Origin: Lachnospiraceae bacterium
GTDB lineage: Bacteria; Bacillota; Clostridia; Lachnospirales; Lachnospiraceae
Assembly: GCA_028689655.1 (NCBI GenBank)
Contig: JAQVCT010000004.1
Span: 1 to 64,000, forward strand
Direction of reading: 5' to 3'
Length of the DNA: 64,000 bases
Each line of letters starts with the position of its first letter. Positions within the stretch are counted from its first letter, which is position 1. Both the position numbers and the translations under genes were made by a program. The notes beneath the pieces are model-generated. The model made no database searches. It was not told where the DNA came from and saw nothing but the letters and a program-made list of their open reading frames with translations. Shown here piece by piece: positions 1 to 8,242 of the stretch.

Positions 1-472
1 TCATCTCATCATAGTCGATAAAGCCTTCATCGTTGACACCGTAAGGCACTACTTTGAACCATTTTCCAGACATATTTACCGGGCTTCCGTGTGTCAGATG
101 TCCGCCGTGATCCAGGTTCATGCCCATCAGCGTATCTCCAGGATTCAGAATAGCGAACTGCACTGCCATATTTGCCTGTGCTCCTGAATGTGGCTGTACA
201 TTTGCATAATCACATCCAAATAATTTCCTGGCTCTCTCTATTGCAAGGTTCTCCACAACATCAACACATTCACATCCGCCATAGTATCTTTTTCCCGGAT
301 ATCCCTCTGCATATTTATTGGTCAACGGACTTCCCATAGCTGCCATGACTGCTTTACTTACCCAGTTCTCAGATGCGATCAGCTCGATATGATTATTCTG
401 TCTTTTCTGCTCATTGTCGATTGCTTCCGCAATCTCTGGGTCAACTTTTTTCACTTCATCTAATGAATACAT
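1..472 (-). CDS. glyA: Serine hydroxymethyltransferase, N-terminal part (cut by window start)
   Basis: PLP enzyme that interconverts serine and glycine while loading tetrahydrofolate with a one-carbon unit; cytoplasmic. About 157 N-terminal residues are visible. They begin [18 protein letters not shown] and contain the family blocks [26 protein letters not shown] and [12 protein letters not shown]-like (here [16 protein letters not shown]). The reading frame is open to the window edge, so the PLP lysine and the C-terminal half lie outside. The start is an ATG at 470-472 with an AGGAGG ribosome site a few bases upstream. A good promoter sits about 55 bases upstream, so the gene appears to be transcribed on its own. 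Recognition is by family motifs and is firm. Confidence 0.95.
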   Translation of the reverse strand, partial: MYSLDEVKKVDPEIAEAIDNEQKRQNNHIELIASENWVSKAVMAAMGSPLTNKYAEGYPGKRYYGGCECVDVVENLAIERARKLFGCDYANVQPHSGAQANMAVQFAILNPGDTLMGMNLDHGGHLTHGSPVNMSGKWFKVVPYGVNDEGFIDYDEM

Positions 473-526
473 GATATTGCCTCCTCTTCCTATTTAAAGG
501 TTCTATAAATATCTGCTTTGTGGTTT

Positions 527-555
527 AGTATAAACAAGGTCATGAGGAAATGCAA
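527..555 (-). promoter_or_regulatory. Promoter of glyA
   Basis: On the minus strand a -35 TTGCAT (550-555) and a -10 TATACT (527-532) are separated by 17 bases, about 55 bases ahead of the glyA start. Called from consensus match only. Confidence 0.6.
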
Positions 556-683
556 GCACTTTCTTACTTTAGTGCGTCATAATATTCGTATTTACAGCAT
601 ATAGTATTCTTTATATACAAATTATAATATGTTCCAGTGCTTTTTCTTCATAAAGAATTAATAAAAAAATCATTGGAAAGACG

Positions 684-711
684 TTGCTTTTAAGCTCAAG
701 TGGGTTATAAT
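684..711 (+). promoter_or_regulatory. Promoter of the PAP2-like gene
   Basis: TTGCTT (684-689) and a perfect TATAAT (706-711) with 16-base spacing lie directly before the gene starting at 740-746. The rest of 473-683 is AT-rich and holds nothing else I can name. Confidence 0.6.
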
Positions 712-739
712 ATGACTTGATTACGAAGAAATCGAGGAA

Positions 740-1429
740 ATGGCTATGAAACAGTTCTACGCAAAATATAAACATGCAATCCCCTTGATCATGTATGCAT
801 TCCTGTACATGATCTGGTTCATGGCATTAGAGCAGCGCAATGTGCGCAATTATACTGTGATTCATATGAAAATAGACGACTACATTCCATTTTGTGAATT
901 GTTCGCAATTCCTTACTTTTTATGGTTCTTATATGTAGCAACTACGGTACTGTATCTTTTCTTTACCAACAAAAAAGAATATTATCAATTATGTATCTTC
1001 CTATTTACAGGAATGACGATCTTCCTCATCGTGTCCACCGTATTTCCCAATGGACAGCATCTGAGACCTGCCAGCTTTGCCAGAGATAATATTCTCACAC
1101 ATCTGGTGGCTTTCCTGTATCGCACGGATACCGCTACCAATATCTGCCCCAGCATCCATGTGTATAATGCACTGGCGGCACATATTGCCATATCAAAGTC
1201 CAACAGACTTGGCAGTCATAAAAATATTCAAAAAGGATCTGCCGTGTTAAGTTTCAGTATTATCCTTTCCACTGTATTTCTGAAACAGCACTCTATGTTC
1301 GACGTGATCACGGCCTGTGGCATGGCAATGATCGTATACGCATTCGTATACCTGGCAGACTACAGCACCCTCAGAGAACTTTCCTATCGGTACAAAGAGA
1401 AACACAGCCGTGACACTGCAAATTTGTAG
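740..1429 (+). CDS. PAP2-superfamily integral membrane protein
   Basis: Integral membrane protein of 229 residues with about six hydrophobic segments. Two PAP2 phosphatase signatures are visible in the second half: CPSIHVYNALAAHIA (the SxH motif, near residues 136-150) and KQHSMFDVITACG (the distal H...D motif, near 181-193). This arrangement resembles the PAP2_3 (inositolphosphotransferase-like) group rather than classical PgpB. It probably acts on a lipid phosphate or transfers a headgroup at the membrane; the substrate cannot be read from sequence. Two in-frame ATGs occur at 740 and 746. The second has better spacing to GAGGA at 734-738 and may be the true start. A bidirectional hairpin terminator follows the stop. 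Confidence 0.8.
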   Translation: MAMKQFYAKYKHAIPLIMYAFLYMIWFMALEQRNVRNYTVIHMKIDDYIPFCELFAIPYFLWFLYVATTVLYLFFTNKKEYYQLCIFLFTGMTIFLIVSTVFPNGQHLRPASFARDNILTHLVAFLYRTDTATNICPSIHVYNALAAHIAISKSNRLGSHKNIQKGSAVLSFSIILSTVFLKQHSMFDVITACGMAMIVYAFVYLADYSTLRELSYRYKEKHSRDTANL

Positions 1430-1453
1430 CCTTTCAGGGCTTTCCCATAAAAA

Positions 1454-1504
1454 ACCTCCCAGATAGATAGGATTATTCACCTTGTCTGTCCGAGAGGTAT
1501 TTTT
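1454..1504. terminator. Hairpin terminator between convergent genes
   Basis: The arms at 1454-1471 and 1480-1498 pair over about 16 of 18 positions, with a few G-U pairs, around an 8-base loop. A T-run follows on the plus strand and an A-run precedes it, so it can stop the PAP2-like gene from the left and the minus-strand gene from the right. Confidence 0.75.
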
Positions 1505-1578
1505 ATACTATTTTATAGAATCTTGTTGCTATTACTCATGCTGTCATGCAGTCTGTATCACTATGCTCTGGGCTATTA

Positions 1579-1812
1579 TCAGGATACCAGCAGTGCTTTC
1601 AGCAATGTCACCGCATCCTCTTTCTTCTCAGTCAGCACGCGAAGACCATTTGTCTTCTCTCCCACGCTTTCCAGATAGAATTTTCCTTCCCCCTCTCCTT
1701 TGAGATTGAGATAACTCTGATCCTTTAATTCTATCATCACCATTCCGTTGCACCGATTGACTGTACTCAAGAAATACTCCATATTTGGAACATAATGTAA
1801 GATAAGATTCAT
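1579..1812 (-). CDS. Small protein, possibly HPr-like
   Basis: A 77-residue protein with a good ribosome site (AGGGGG, 8 bases before the ATG) and the facing terminator at 1454-1504, so it is probably a real gene. I do not recognise it with certainty. The order of predicted elements is strand (LILHYV), helix (MEYFLSTVNRC), two strands (MVMIEL, YLNLKG), a strand (LRVLT) and a C-terminal helix (KEDAVTLLKALL). This resembles the degenerate HPr-like proteins common in Lachnospiraceae. No phosphorylatable HPr histidine motif (GxHARP) or Ser46 motif is present, so a phosphocarrier role is unlikely. Overlapping plus-strand frames show no family features. Confidence 0.55.
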   Translation of the reverse strand: MNLILHYVPNMEYFLSTVNRCNGMVMIELKDQSYLNLKGEGEGKFYLESVGEKTNGLRVLTEKKEDAVTLLKALLVS

Positions 1813-1891
1813 AACTGATACCCCCTTATATCATTAATTGTTGTTTACTTGTTTCTGTGCTCATTTCTTTCCTTATTTTTCTTCTGGATTC

Positions 1892-1920
1892 TTTACTTCT
1901 TTTCTTGTCTGTACTATAAT
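1892..1920 (+). promoter_or_regulatory. Promoter of the AraC-type regulator
   Basis: TTTACT (1892-1897), 17 bases, then TATAAT (1915-1920), about 78 bases before the ATG at 1998. Consensus match only. Confidence 0.5.
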
Positions 1921-1997
1921 TATATAATCAAAATAAGTGAAATGTTATAATAAATCAGCCAACAAACTATGACAAATCAATCAAAGTGGGGTAAATC

Positions 1998-2888
1998 ATG
2001 GCAGTAGATCGATGTAATGTACAAATTAACCGAATTCAAAAGGAATTAAAGGCGCACGGCACGTCCTCTTTCCCCGTGGGATTCTACTATGACTATCTGC
2101 CAGTGGATGCCGTTCCATGGCATTGGCACGAGCAACTGGAACTTGCCTATGTGAAAAAGGGCAGGCTCTGTATCGGTGTCAATTCAGACAAATTCACCGT
2201 CAAAGAAGGGGAATCTTATTTTATCAATAAAGAACAGCTCCACTCCTGCTGGTGTGAGGAGGGAGACAGCTGTACTATTTATTCCGCGGTGTTCAAAGCA
2301 GATCTTCTGGGAGCGGTGGATAGTGTCTTTTACCAGCGATATCTCCTGCCCCTTATGGAAAACAGCGAACTTCCCTGTTTTGTATTCAACGATCAGGAAA
2401 AATGGCAGCGTGAAGTGATTGAATTGAATAAGAAGTTCTGGACTTCCGCAGAAAATGAAGATTTTGGATTTGAATTTCAGATCAGGGAAAATCTGTCTAA
2501 GATCGTATTGATCATGATCCGGCACATGTCAAAACAACCGAAAGAATTGTCTGAGAAAGCAATGCGGACAGAACGCCGCATGAAATCTATGCTGACCTAC
2601 ATAGGCGAGCATTATGGAAATGAGATAAAGATCGAGGATATTGCGGAAAGTGCTGCCATCAGTGAAAGTGAATGTGTGCGCTGTTTCCGAGACAGTGTAG
2701 GCATCTCACCTATCAAATATGTGAAGCAATTTCGTATTCAAAATGCAGCCGATCTGCTGGTTCACACAGACCGACCCATCAATGATATCGCCGAACAGTG
2801 CGGATTTCAGGATATGAGTTACTTTACCAGAAGTTTCCGGGAGGCGAAAGGCATTACTCCCACTGAGTTCCGTAAAAGTGAAACGTAA
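1998..2888 (+). CDS. AraC-family transcriptional regulator with cupin sensor domain
   Basis: Cytoplasmic regulator of 296 residues. The N-terminal half is a cupin-like ligand domain: WHWHEQLELAYVKKGRLCIGVNSDKFTVKEG-type strands near residues 36-70, with HSCW near 80. The last 100 residues form the paired helix-turn-helix DNA-binding domain: IEDIAESAAISESECVRCFRD and INDIAEQCGFQDMSYFTRSFRE, ending in the TPTEFRK block. Such proteins usually sense a sugar or small carboxylate. The start has GGGG a few bases upstream. It converges on the Fe-S gene, with stop codons only two bases apart and no clear hairpin between them. Its targets are not evident. Confidence 0.88.
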   Translation: MAVDRCNVQINRIQKELKAHGTSSFPVGFYYDYLPVDAVPWHWHEQLELAYVKKGRLCIGVNSDKFTVKEGESYFINKEQLHSCWCEEGDSCTIYSAVFKADLLGAVDSVFYQRYLLPLMENSELPCFVFNDQEKWQREVIELNKKFWTSAENEDFGFEFQIRENLSKIVLIMIRHMSKQPKELSEKAMRTERRMKSMLTYIGEHYGNEIKIEDIAESAAISESECVRCFRDSVGISPIKYVKQFRIQNAADLLVHTDRPINDIAEQCGFQDMSYFTRSFREAKGITPTEFRKSET

Positions 2889-2890
2889 AT

Positions 2891-3595
2891 TCATCTGGAA
2901 TCCTTGATCCTGCATATCCCCTGTGTCATGGTTCCCATGGGGCAAAAGCTGCACCATGTCCGGGGTCTGTATAATACCATGACCACAAGTCCGATGAGGG
3001 TGGACGTGAGCATCAGACTGTATAATCCAAAGCTGAACTGGGCGATCCAGTCCGGAGTCATTCCTGATGTGTAAGTCCATCCCCATGGGACGCGGATCGT
3101 CCAGAATAATTTGATTGCTTCCCGCAGCCCTGTGGCTCCAGCCGCCACCAGATAGGTCTGGTAGATCATATTGCCGAACATCGTCATGAAAAATGCCAGA
3201 AATCCATACCGGAACCCTTTGGAAGAGATCCATCCGGGTGCTTTCTTTCCCCGGGAACATTTACAGTCATTTCCCAGCTTGCGGAACAACTGACCACGGC
3301 CACAATAGCGGTTGCAGAAGTTCTTATTTCCAGAAAATATGGCAAAGACCAGGGGTATCAGGAAATCGATCATACCAAGCCAGGCAAATAAAATATTAAA
3401 AAATCCCAGGGCAAAGTACACGATGGACCAGATCCATAAATATGTATACCACTTCCTTTTTTCCCGTTTGTTTATTTTCTGTTTGTTTATTTTTGTTTTT
3501 TCTATTTCTGATTTTAATTCTATTTCTGATTTTAATTCTAATTTGACTTCTGATTCGATTTTTGATTCTATTTTTGATTCCATTTTTTCTTTCAT
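2891..3595 (-). CDS. Membrane 4Fe-4S protein of the NapH/CcoG-like type
   Basis: Membrane electron-transfer protein with about four hydrophobic segments. A cysteine cluster FCNRYCGRGQLF...CKC lies mid-protein and a second CSFCPMG...C lies near the C-terminus, the layout of polyferredoxin-type proteins related to NapH, NosR and CcoG. The start is placed at 3595: its ATG overlaps the stop of the upstream ferredoxin as ATGA and has AAGGGA in front. This gives 234 residues, six fewer than the longest frame. Residues about 5-45 are a strange charged low-complexity run rich in ESKIES and KSEIE. It probably passes electrons between the coupled ferredoxin and a membrane partner that is not in this window. 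Confidence 0.75.
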   Translation of the reverse strand: MKEKMESKIESKIESEVKLELKSEIELKSEIEKTKINKQKINKREKRKWYTYLWIWSIVYFALGFFNILFAWLGMIDFLIPLVFAIFSGNKNFCNRYCGRGQLFRKLGNDCKCSRGKKAPGWISSKGFRYGFLAFFMTMFGNMIYQTYLVAAGATGLREAIKLFWTIRVPWGWTYTSGMTPDWIAQFSFGLYSLMLTSTLIGLVVMVLYRPRTWCSFCPMGTMTQGICRIKDSR

Positions 3596-3855
3596 CCGAT
3601 TCCCTTCTGGCAAAGTTCAGAGGAATGTCCTCTCCCCGTATCCTGTCCGCCTTTGGTACTGCATCCATCCCTGTCAATCAGTGTGATACAGCCTGCCGGG
3701 CAACATCTCTCGCATAATCCGCATCCCACACATAACGTATCATCCACCTTCGCATAACACCCTTTTTGTATGCTGACCGCCTTTCGGGGACAGACGTAAG
3801 CACATTCCCCACAGGCAACACATTGATTGGGATTCACACTGGCATATCGTTTCAT
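3592..3855 (-). CDS. 2[4Fe-4S] ferredoxin
   Basis: Small cytoplasmic electron carrier of 87 residues. It has two complete cluster motifs: CVACGECAYVCP (near residues 13-24) and CVGCGLCERCCP (near 42-53), each CxxCxxC...CP. The ATG at 3855 has AAGGAGG seven bases upstream. The stop overlaps the start of the membrane Fe-S gene as ATGA, so the two are translationally coupled and likely form one redox unit. The tail of about 25 residues past the second cluster is cysteine-poor and unusual. Confidence 0.9.
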   Translation of the reverse strand: MKRYASVNPNQCVACGECAYVCPRKAVSIQKGCYAKVDDTLCVGCGLCERCCPAGCITLIDRDGCSTKGGQDTGRGHSSELCQKGIG

Positions 3856-3886
3856 ATTATTCCTCCTTGATTACTGAATAATGTCA

Positions 3887-4351
3887 CTAACCTTCTCTGT
3901 CTATCATTTCCACTTTATTTTTCCTACCCATTAATTCATAATAATTTCTCCAGTCCTCCATTGACTGAAGGGGTATCATTTCGCCATTGACTTTACTATA
4001 TTCTGCGATTTGCTCCGGCAGCAGTGAACAATCGTATTCATTTCCATCCTTTACGATTACGAACCCAGCCATTACGTCTACCTCTACATCATCTATGGTG
4101 AACTCCAGAAAATGTCTTGTCCGATATTGTTTATCAGGATTGGGCGGTGCTAATATTCCCATTGGGGAAAGTAATTCTTTCAATCGATAAACATCATACT
4201 CATATACCATAATATCAATATCGTGAAAAGAGTCCGTTTTCCCTTTCAAATATAGCAACAGAGAACCGCCTATCGCCCATATAATATTCTTTTCATTTAA
4301 TACATGTGCAATATCTGACAGTACTGTCAGCTTCTTATCCAATTCCTGCAT
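3887..4351 (-). CDS. Minimal nucleotidyltransferase-fold protein
   Basis: A 154-residue protein with the nucleotidyltransferase signature: IGGSLLLYL (GGS, near residues 28-36) followed by HDIDIMV (DxD, near 44-50). A third acidic patch is at DDVEVDVMAG. These are the residues that bind metal and nucleotide in the polymerase-beta-like superfamily, as in small antitoxin-type and aminoglycoside-type nucleotidyltransferases. No HEPN toxin partner is beside it, so a toxin-antitoxin role has no support here. The ribosome site GAAAGGAAAA precedes the ATG. It stands alone between the ferredoxin and addA. Confidence 0.72.
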   Translation of the reverse strand: MQELDKKLTVLSDIAHVLNEKNIIWAIGGSLLLYLKGKTDSFHDIDIMVYEYDVYRLKELLSPMGILAPPNPDKQYRTRHFLEFTIDDVEVDVMAGFVIVKDGNEYDCSLLPEQIAEYSKVNGEMIPLQSMEDWRNYYELMGRKNKVEMIDREG

Positions 4352-4447
4352 CTATTTTCCTTTCTGTTTTGGTAACTAACAAAATTTGGTAACAACAGTA
4401 ACTCTCTATAAGATGTTCCCTTTATATTTGGAATCAGCTTCCTGTGG

Positions 4448-7400
4448 TTACACCTCACAGCCCAGGGCGAAGGAGTAGATGATCTTCTCCTTGACAGGCA
4501 TATCCAGGAGCCGTGACAGGGCTTTGGCATAGTAGTCCAGTTGCTTTCTGTAGCGGTTCCAGAGTTCCTCCCCATGCTCCACTTTATCGGTCTTATAGTC
4601 CGCCACTACCAGTTTGCCATCTTCCACAAAATACACGTCGATGATTCCCTGGACCAGGATCATCTCCTCCGCTGGAAATTCTGTCTCAATCTCATTGGCC
4701 GGCACACCCAGGACGAAAGGCTGCTCCCGATACAGGAGATTTTTCTCACACGCTTCCTTCATGCGTGCCGCCATGTCGGACTGCAGGAACTGCTGTATTT
4801 TTTCCAGGCGTACTGCATCGGCATATTCCTGACTCAATCGTCCCTCCTGTACCAGTCCCTCCATCTGGGAACGAATCTCCGCCTCATTGGAGACGTGAAC
4901 GATATCCAGCAGTTCCAGTACTCTATGGTATGCACTGCCACGGGTGGTTCCTGATATTTCCTCTTTCTCCTGCATGAACTTTGGAATATACGGTACCACC
5001 TCCGGTTCCTCGTACAAAAGTTTTCCATATTCCTGCTGTACTGATGGCTCTGACTGTCCCATCTTTTTCAGCTCTGATACGGTGGTCTTGGTGTAGAGAT
5101 GCGCCAGGATCTTATGGGGATATTCATAGGAAAACTTCTCATTGATTTTCTGCAGCAATTTCTGAACAGACGCTTCCTTTTGCCCAGCATGTAACAACTT
5201 CTGCTTCAGCAGCTCCTTCCCGATGGACTCTGCCACTTTTCCCTGTACCATGGTCTCCTGATTCCACACCGTTATCTGCATGTCAGGTCCCTTCTCATAC
5301 AGATTATTTCTCGTATTGGGCTGTAATTCACAGCTTTCCAGTAAGGGCGCACAGGAACGGTGACGAATCAATGCCGACAGCAGGAGATCCATATAACTGT
5401 TCATACCCAAAATACTGCTATAGGGCAATGTGCATTCCCCCCGTTTCAGTAATTGAGAAACAGATGTTATTTTTTTCTGTAAGTCATCGACTGTTCCGGT
5501 CAATATTAACTTTTCCTTTGCACGAGTGAGTGCCACATAGAGGACTCTGAGTTCCTCTCCGATATTATCCTGCTGCAATTTCCTGGCTATGGCATTTTTA
5601 CGAAGCGTTGGTGTCTTATAGCGCTGCTCCGGATTGATATAATCTGTTCCAATTCCATAGTCCAAGTCCATCACCAGAGATTTTCTGGCATCCTGCATAT
5701 TGAACCGTTTGCTGAGCCCGGATACAAAACAGATGGGAAATTCCAGTCCCTTGCTCTTATGAATGCTCATGATGCGAACCACATCCGCATTCTCATCCTG
5801 GATATTTGCCTCGCCCATATCCACATCATATTTCTGCATTTGCTCTATATAGCGGATAAAATGAAAAAGTCCATGATAGCTGGTAGCCTCGAACTGAATG
5901 GCTTTTTCCAGGAGCTGATCCAGATTCGCCTTGCGCTGTTCTCCCCCGGGCAGGGCACTCATGTAGTAATAGAATCCCACTTCCTCCATAAATTGATGTA
6001 GCAGTTCATGGATGGGCGTGTAGGGAATCCGCTCTCGATATTTCTCCAGAACCTCCAGAAAATCCTGTATCTTCTCCACCAGTGGAGATTCCGTCCCCTC
6101 TTCCCTATACTGCAATAAGCCATCATAGAAAAGTCCCTTCCTGTACAGGACACGAATCTTCGCAAATTCTTCCTCCGTGAACTGAAATACCTCTGAGCGC
6201 AGGACAGCGCACAGTGGAATATCCTGCAGCGGATTATCCAGAATCCGGATAAAATTCAACACAGTCTGAATCTCAATGGAAGTGAAATATCCTGTCTTGG
6301 ATGCCGTGTAGCTGGGAATTCCCTGCTCCATCAAGGTTCGTTTGAACACATCATCCCATCCCGCATTGCTGCGTAACAGGATTACGATATCTTTGTAAGT
6401 TGCCGGGCGCAGTGCACCTGACTCCTTGTCCGTCACAGGGAAATGTCCCACAAACGACTTAATCTTCCGGGCAATTGCCATGGCTTCCAGTTCCTTGGGA
6501 TCGATTGTTTCTTCCTTTTGGTCCTTCTCTATCAATATGACTTCTGTGTCATTATTCCAGAATTTGCTGTCATATACAGTTGACTCCTGTGTCTTTTCAC
6601 GAAGATCCTCATATTCTGCACCCAGATACAAAGCGGCATCCTTGTCATAGATGACGCCACCGATAGTTTCCATCATGATCTGGTAGAAGATGTAGTTGAC
6701 ACTTTCTATGACCTCTTTTCGGCTTCGGAAGTTCTGCTTCAGGTCGATTCGCACAGCCTTCTCTGCTTCCTGATTCAACCCCTGGTGCTTATCTTCCTCT
6801 ACACCTTGTATGTTTACTCCGTGAATGGAGGGATAGCGATAATACTTCTCCATGAAGATTTCCGGGCGGGCAAGGCGGAATTTGTAGATACTCTGCTTTA
6901 CATCCCCCACCATGAAACGGTTGTAGACACCCTGGGACTCCCTGGAAATACTCTGCAACAGATATTCCTGCACCAGGTTGCTGTCCTGATATTCATCGAT
7001 GAGAATTTCCTCAAAATATGCCTGATATTCCCGTGCTGTCTTTGTAGGACGGATGCCTTTCCTTGAAAATACATCTGCATTCTGATTCTCGCTACTATCT
7101 GTACGGATAGCCCCGTTCTGTTCTGTCTCTTCCACATCCTCCAGCAATATCTTCAATGCGAAATGTTCCATATCCCCAAAATCGATCATATTCTTATCCC
7201 GTTTGGCTGCTGCCAGTTTCTCCATGAACTGAATGGTAAGATCGATCATCATCTCCACTGCCGGGGCGGATGCCTGGATATCTGCCAGACATTGCTCCGG
7301 TGATATCCAGAAATAGCTGTCTCTGATTTTTTGAAGGTTTGCCTTACTCTCATTGCGGATTAACTTTACCAGTTCTCTTTTTTCCACAGAGACTGAATCA

Positions 7401-8242
7401 TCTTTCTTGCCCGGCAGACGGTCAAAGGTCAGGCTTTGGAAAAATGCATAGTTGGGCGTGGCATTCCTTAGCATCTCCTGCTCCCGCTCCAGCAATGGGC
7501 TGTACATATAGGGACCATCCGGCTCCTGGCAGATCTGCAATGCCATCTGTAGCTGCTCCACACTGTCCTGGAGCAGCTGTTTGACCTGTCTGAGTATGTC
7601 CTGCATCCAGGGTGAATGCTGCAAATCCTCTAACGTCTCCGGGGCATACTCTTTCTTACATTGCAGCAGCCATTTTTCCGGGAAGGGATAACTCATGGCG
7701 AACTGATAGAGCTGCAGGATGTGTTCCTCCAGATTTTTCTCCCTGCCATTGGTGCTATAACACTCCACGCATTGATAGAATTGCGCATCCTTCTCCGCGA
7801 ATCGTTCCTCCAGCAATTCTGCCAACACATCTTTTCGAAGTAACTGTAACTCTGCTTCATCCGCCACGCGAAATCCTGGGTCCAGACCGATATTATTAAA
7901 ATTATTGCGGATCACAAAGAGACAGAAGCTGTCGATGGTAGTGATCTGAGCGTTGTGAATCAAGGTCATCTGCCGCTGCAAATGCTCATCCTCCGGAGAT
8001 TCCTCCATTTTTCTGGACAGGGCATCACTGATACGCTCTCTCATCTCCGATGCCGCTGCACTGGTGAAGGTAACGATCAACAGACGGTCTATGTCCACTT
8101 TTTTATCAGGGTCTGTGACCAGCTGTACGATTCGTTCCACCAGCACTGCTGTCTTACCGGAACCGGCCGCTGCCGCCACCAGTATATTCTTATCTCTCGT
8201 GGTAATTACTTTCTCCTGGTCTTCCGTAAAATGAATTGCCAT
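4448..8242 (-). CDS. addA: ATP-dependent helicase-nuclease subunit A
   Basis: Large subunit of the AddAB enzyme, which unwinds and resects double-strand breaks for recombination; 1264 residues, usual for the family. UvrD-type motifs in order: Walker A AAAGSGKT (24-31), DEYQDSN (motif II), VGDVKQSIYKFR (motif III), MSIHKSKGLEFP (motif V) and VLYVALTRAKEKL (motif VI). The C-terminal RecB-family nuclease motif is GIIDVYF...VVADYKTDK, about residues 1199-1219. Its start overlaps the addB stop as TAATG, so the subunits are translationally coupled. No terminator stands out downstream. Confidence 0.96.
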   Translation of the reverse strand: MAIHFTEDQEKVITTRDKNILVAAAAGSGKTAVLVERIVQLVTDPDKKVDIDRLLIVTFTSAAASEMRERISDALSRKMEESPEDEHLQRQMTLIHNAQITTIDSFCLFVIRNNFNNIGLDPGFRVADEAELQLLRKDVLAELLEERFAEKDAQFYQCVECYSTNGREKNLEEHILQLYQFAMSYPFPEKWLLQCKKEYAPETLEDLQHSPWMQDILRQVKQLLQDSVEQLQMALQICQEPDGPYMYSPLLEREQEMLRNATPNYAFFQSLTFDRLPGKKDDSVSVEKRELVKLIRNESKANLQKIRDSYFWISPEQCLADIQASAPAVEMMIDLTIQFMEKLAAAKRDKNMIDFGDMEHFALKILLEDVEETEQNGAIRTDSSENQNADVFSRKGIRPTKTAREYQAYFEEILIDEYQDSNLVQEYLLQSISRESQGVYNRFMVGDVKQSIYKFRLARPEIFMEKYYRYPSIHGVNIQGVEEDKHQGLNQEAEKAVRIDLKQNFRSRKEVIESVNYIFYQIMMETIGGVIYDKDAALYLGAEYEDLREKTQESTVYDSKFWNNDTEVILIEKDQKEETIDPKELEAMAIARKIKSFVGHFPVTDKESGALRPATYKDIVILLRSNAGWDDVFKRTLMEQGIPSYTASKTGYFTSIEIQTVLNFIRILDNPLQDIPLCAVLRSEVFQFTEEEFAKIRVLYRKGLFYDGLLQYREEGTESPLVEKIQDFLEVLEKYRERIPYTPIHELLHQFMEEVGFYYYMSALPGGEQRKANLDQLLEKAIQFEATSYHGLFHFIRYIEQMQKYDVDMGEANIQDENADVVRIMSIHKSKGLEFPICFVSGLSKRFNMQDARKSLVMDLDYGIGTDYINPEQRYKTPTLRKNAIARKLQQDNIGEELRVLYVALTRAKEKLILTGTVDDLQKKITSVSQLLKRGECTLPYSSILGMNSYMDLLLSALIRHRSCAPLLESCELQPNTRNNLYEKGPDMQITVWNQETMVQGKVAESIGKELLKQKLLHAGQKEASVQKLLQKINEKFSYEYPHKILAHLYTKTTVSELKKMGQSEPSVQQEYGKLLYEEPEVVPYIPKFMQEKEEISGTTRGSAYHRVLELLDIVHVSNEAEIRSQMEGLVQEGRLSQEYADAVRLEKIQQFLQSDMAARMKEACEKNLLYREQPFVLGVPANEIETEFPAEEMILVQGIIDVYFVEDGKLVVADYKTDKVEHGEELWNRYRKQLDYYAKALSRLLDMPVKEKIIYSFALGCEV

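Noticed and set aside
3887-4351. Toxin-antitoxin module
   Set aside because: The nucleotidyltransferase fold could be an antitoxin, but no HEPN or other toxin partner is adjacent.
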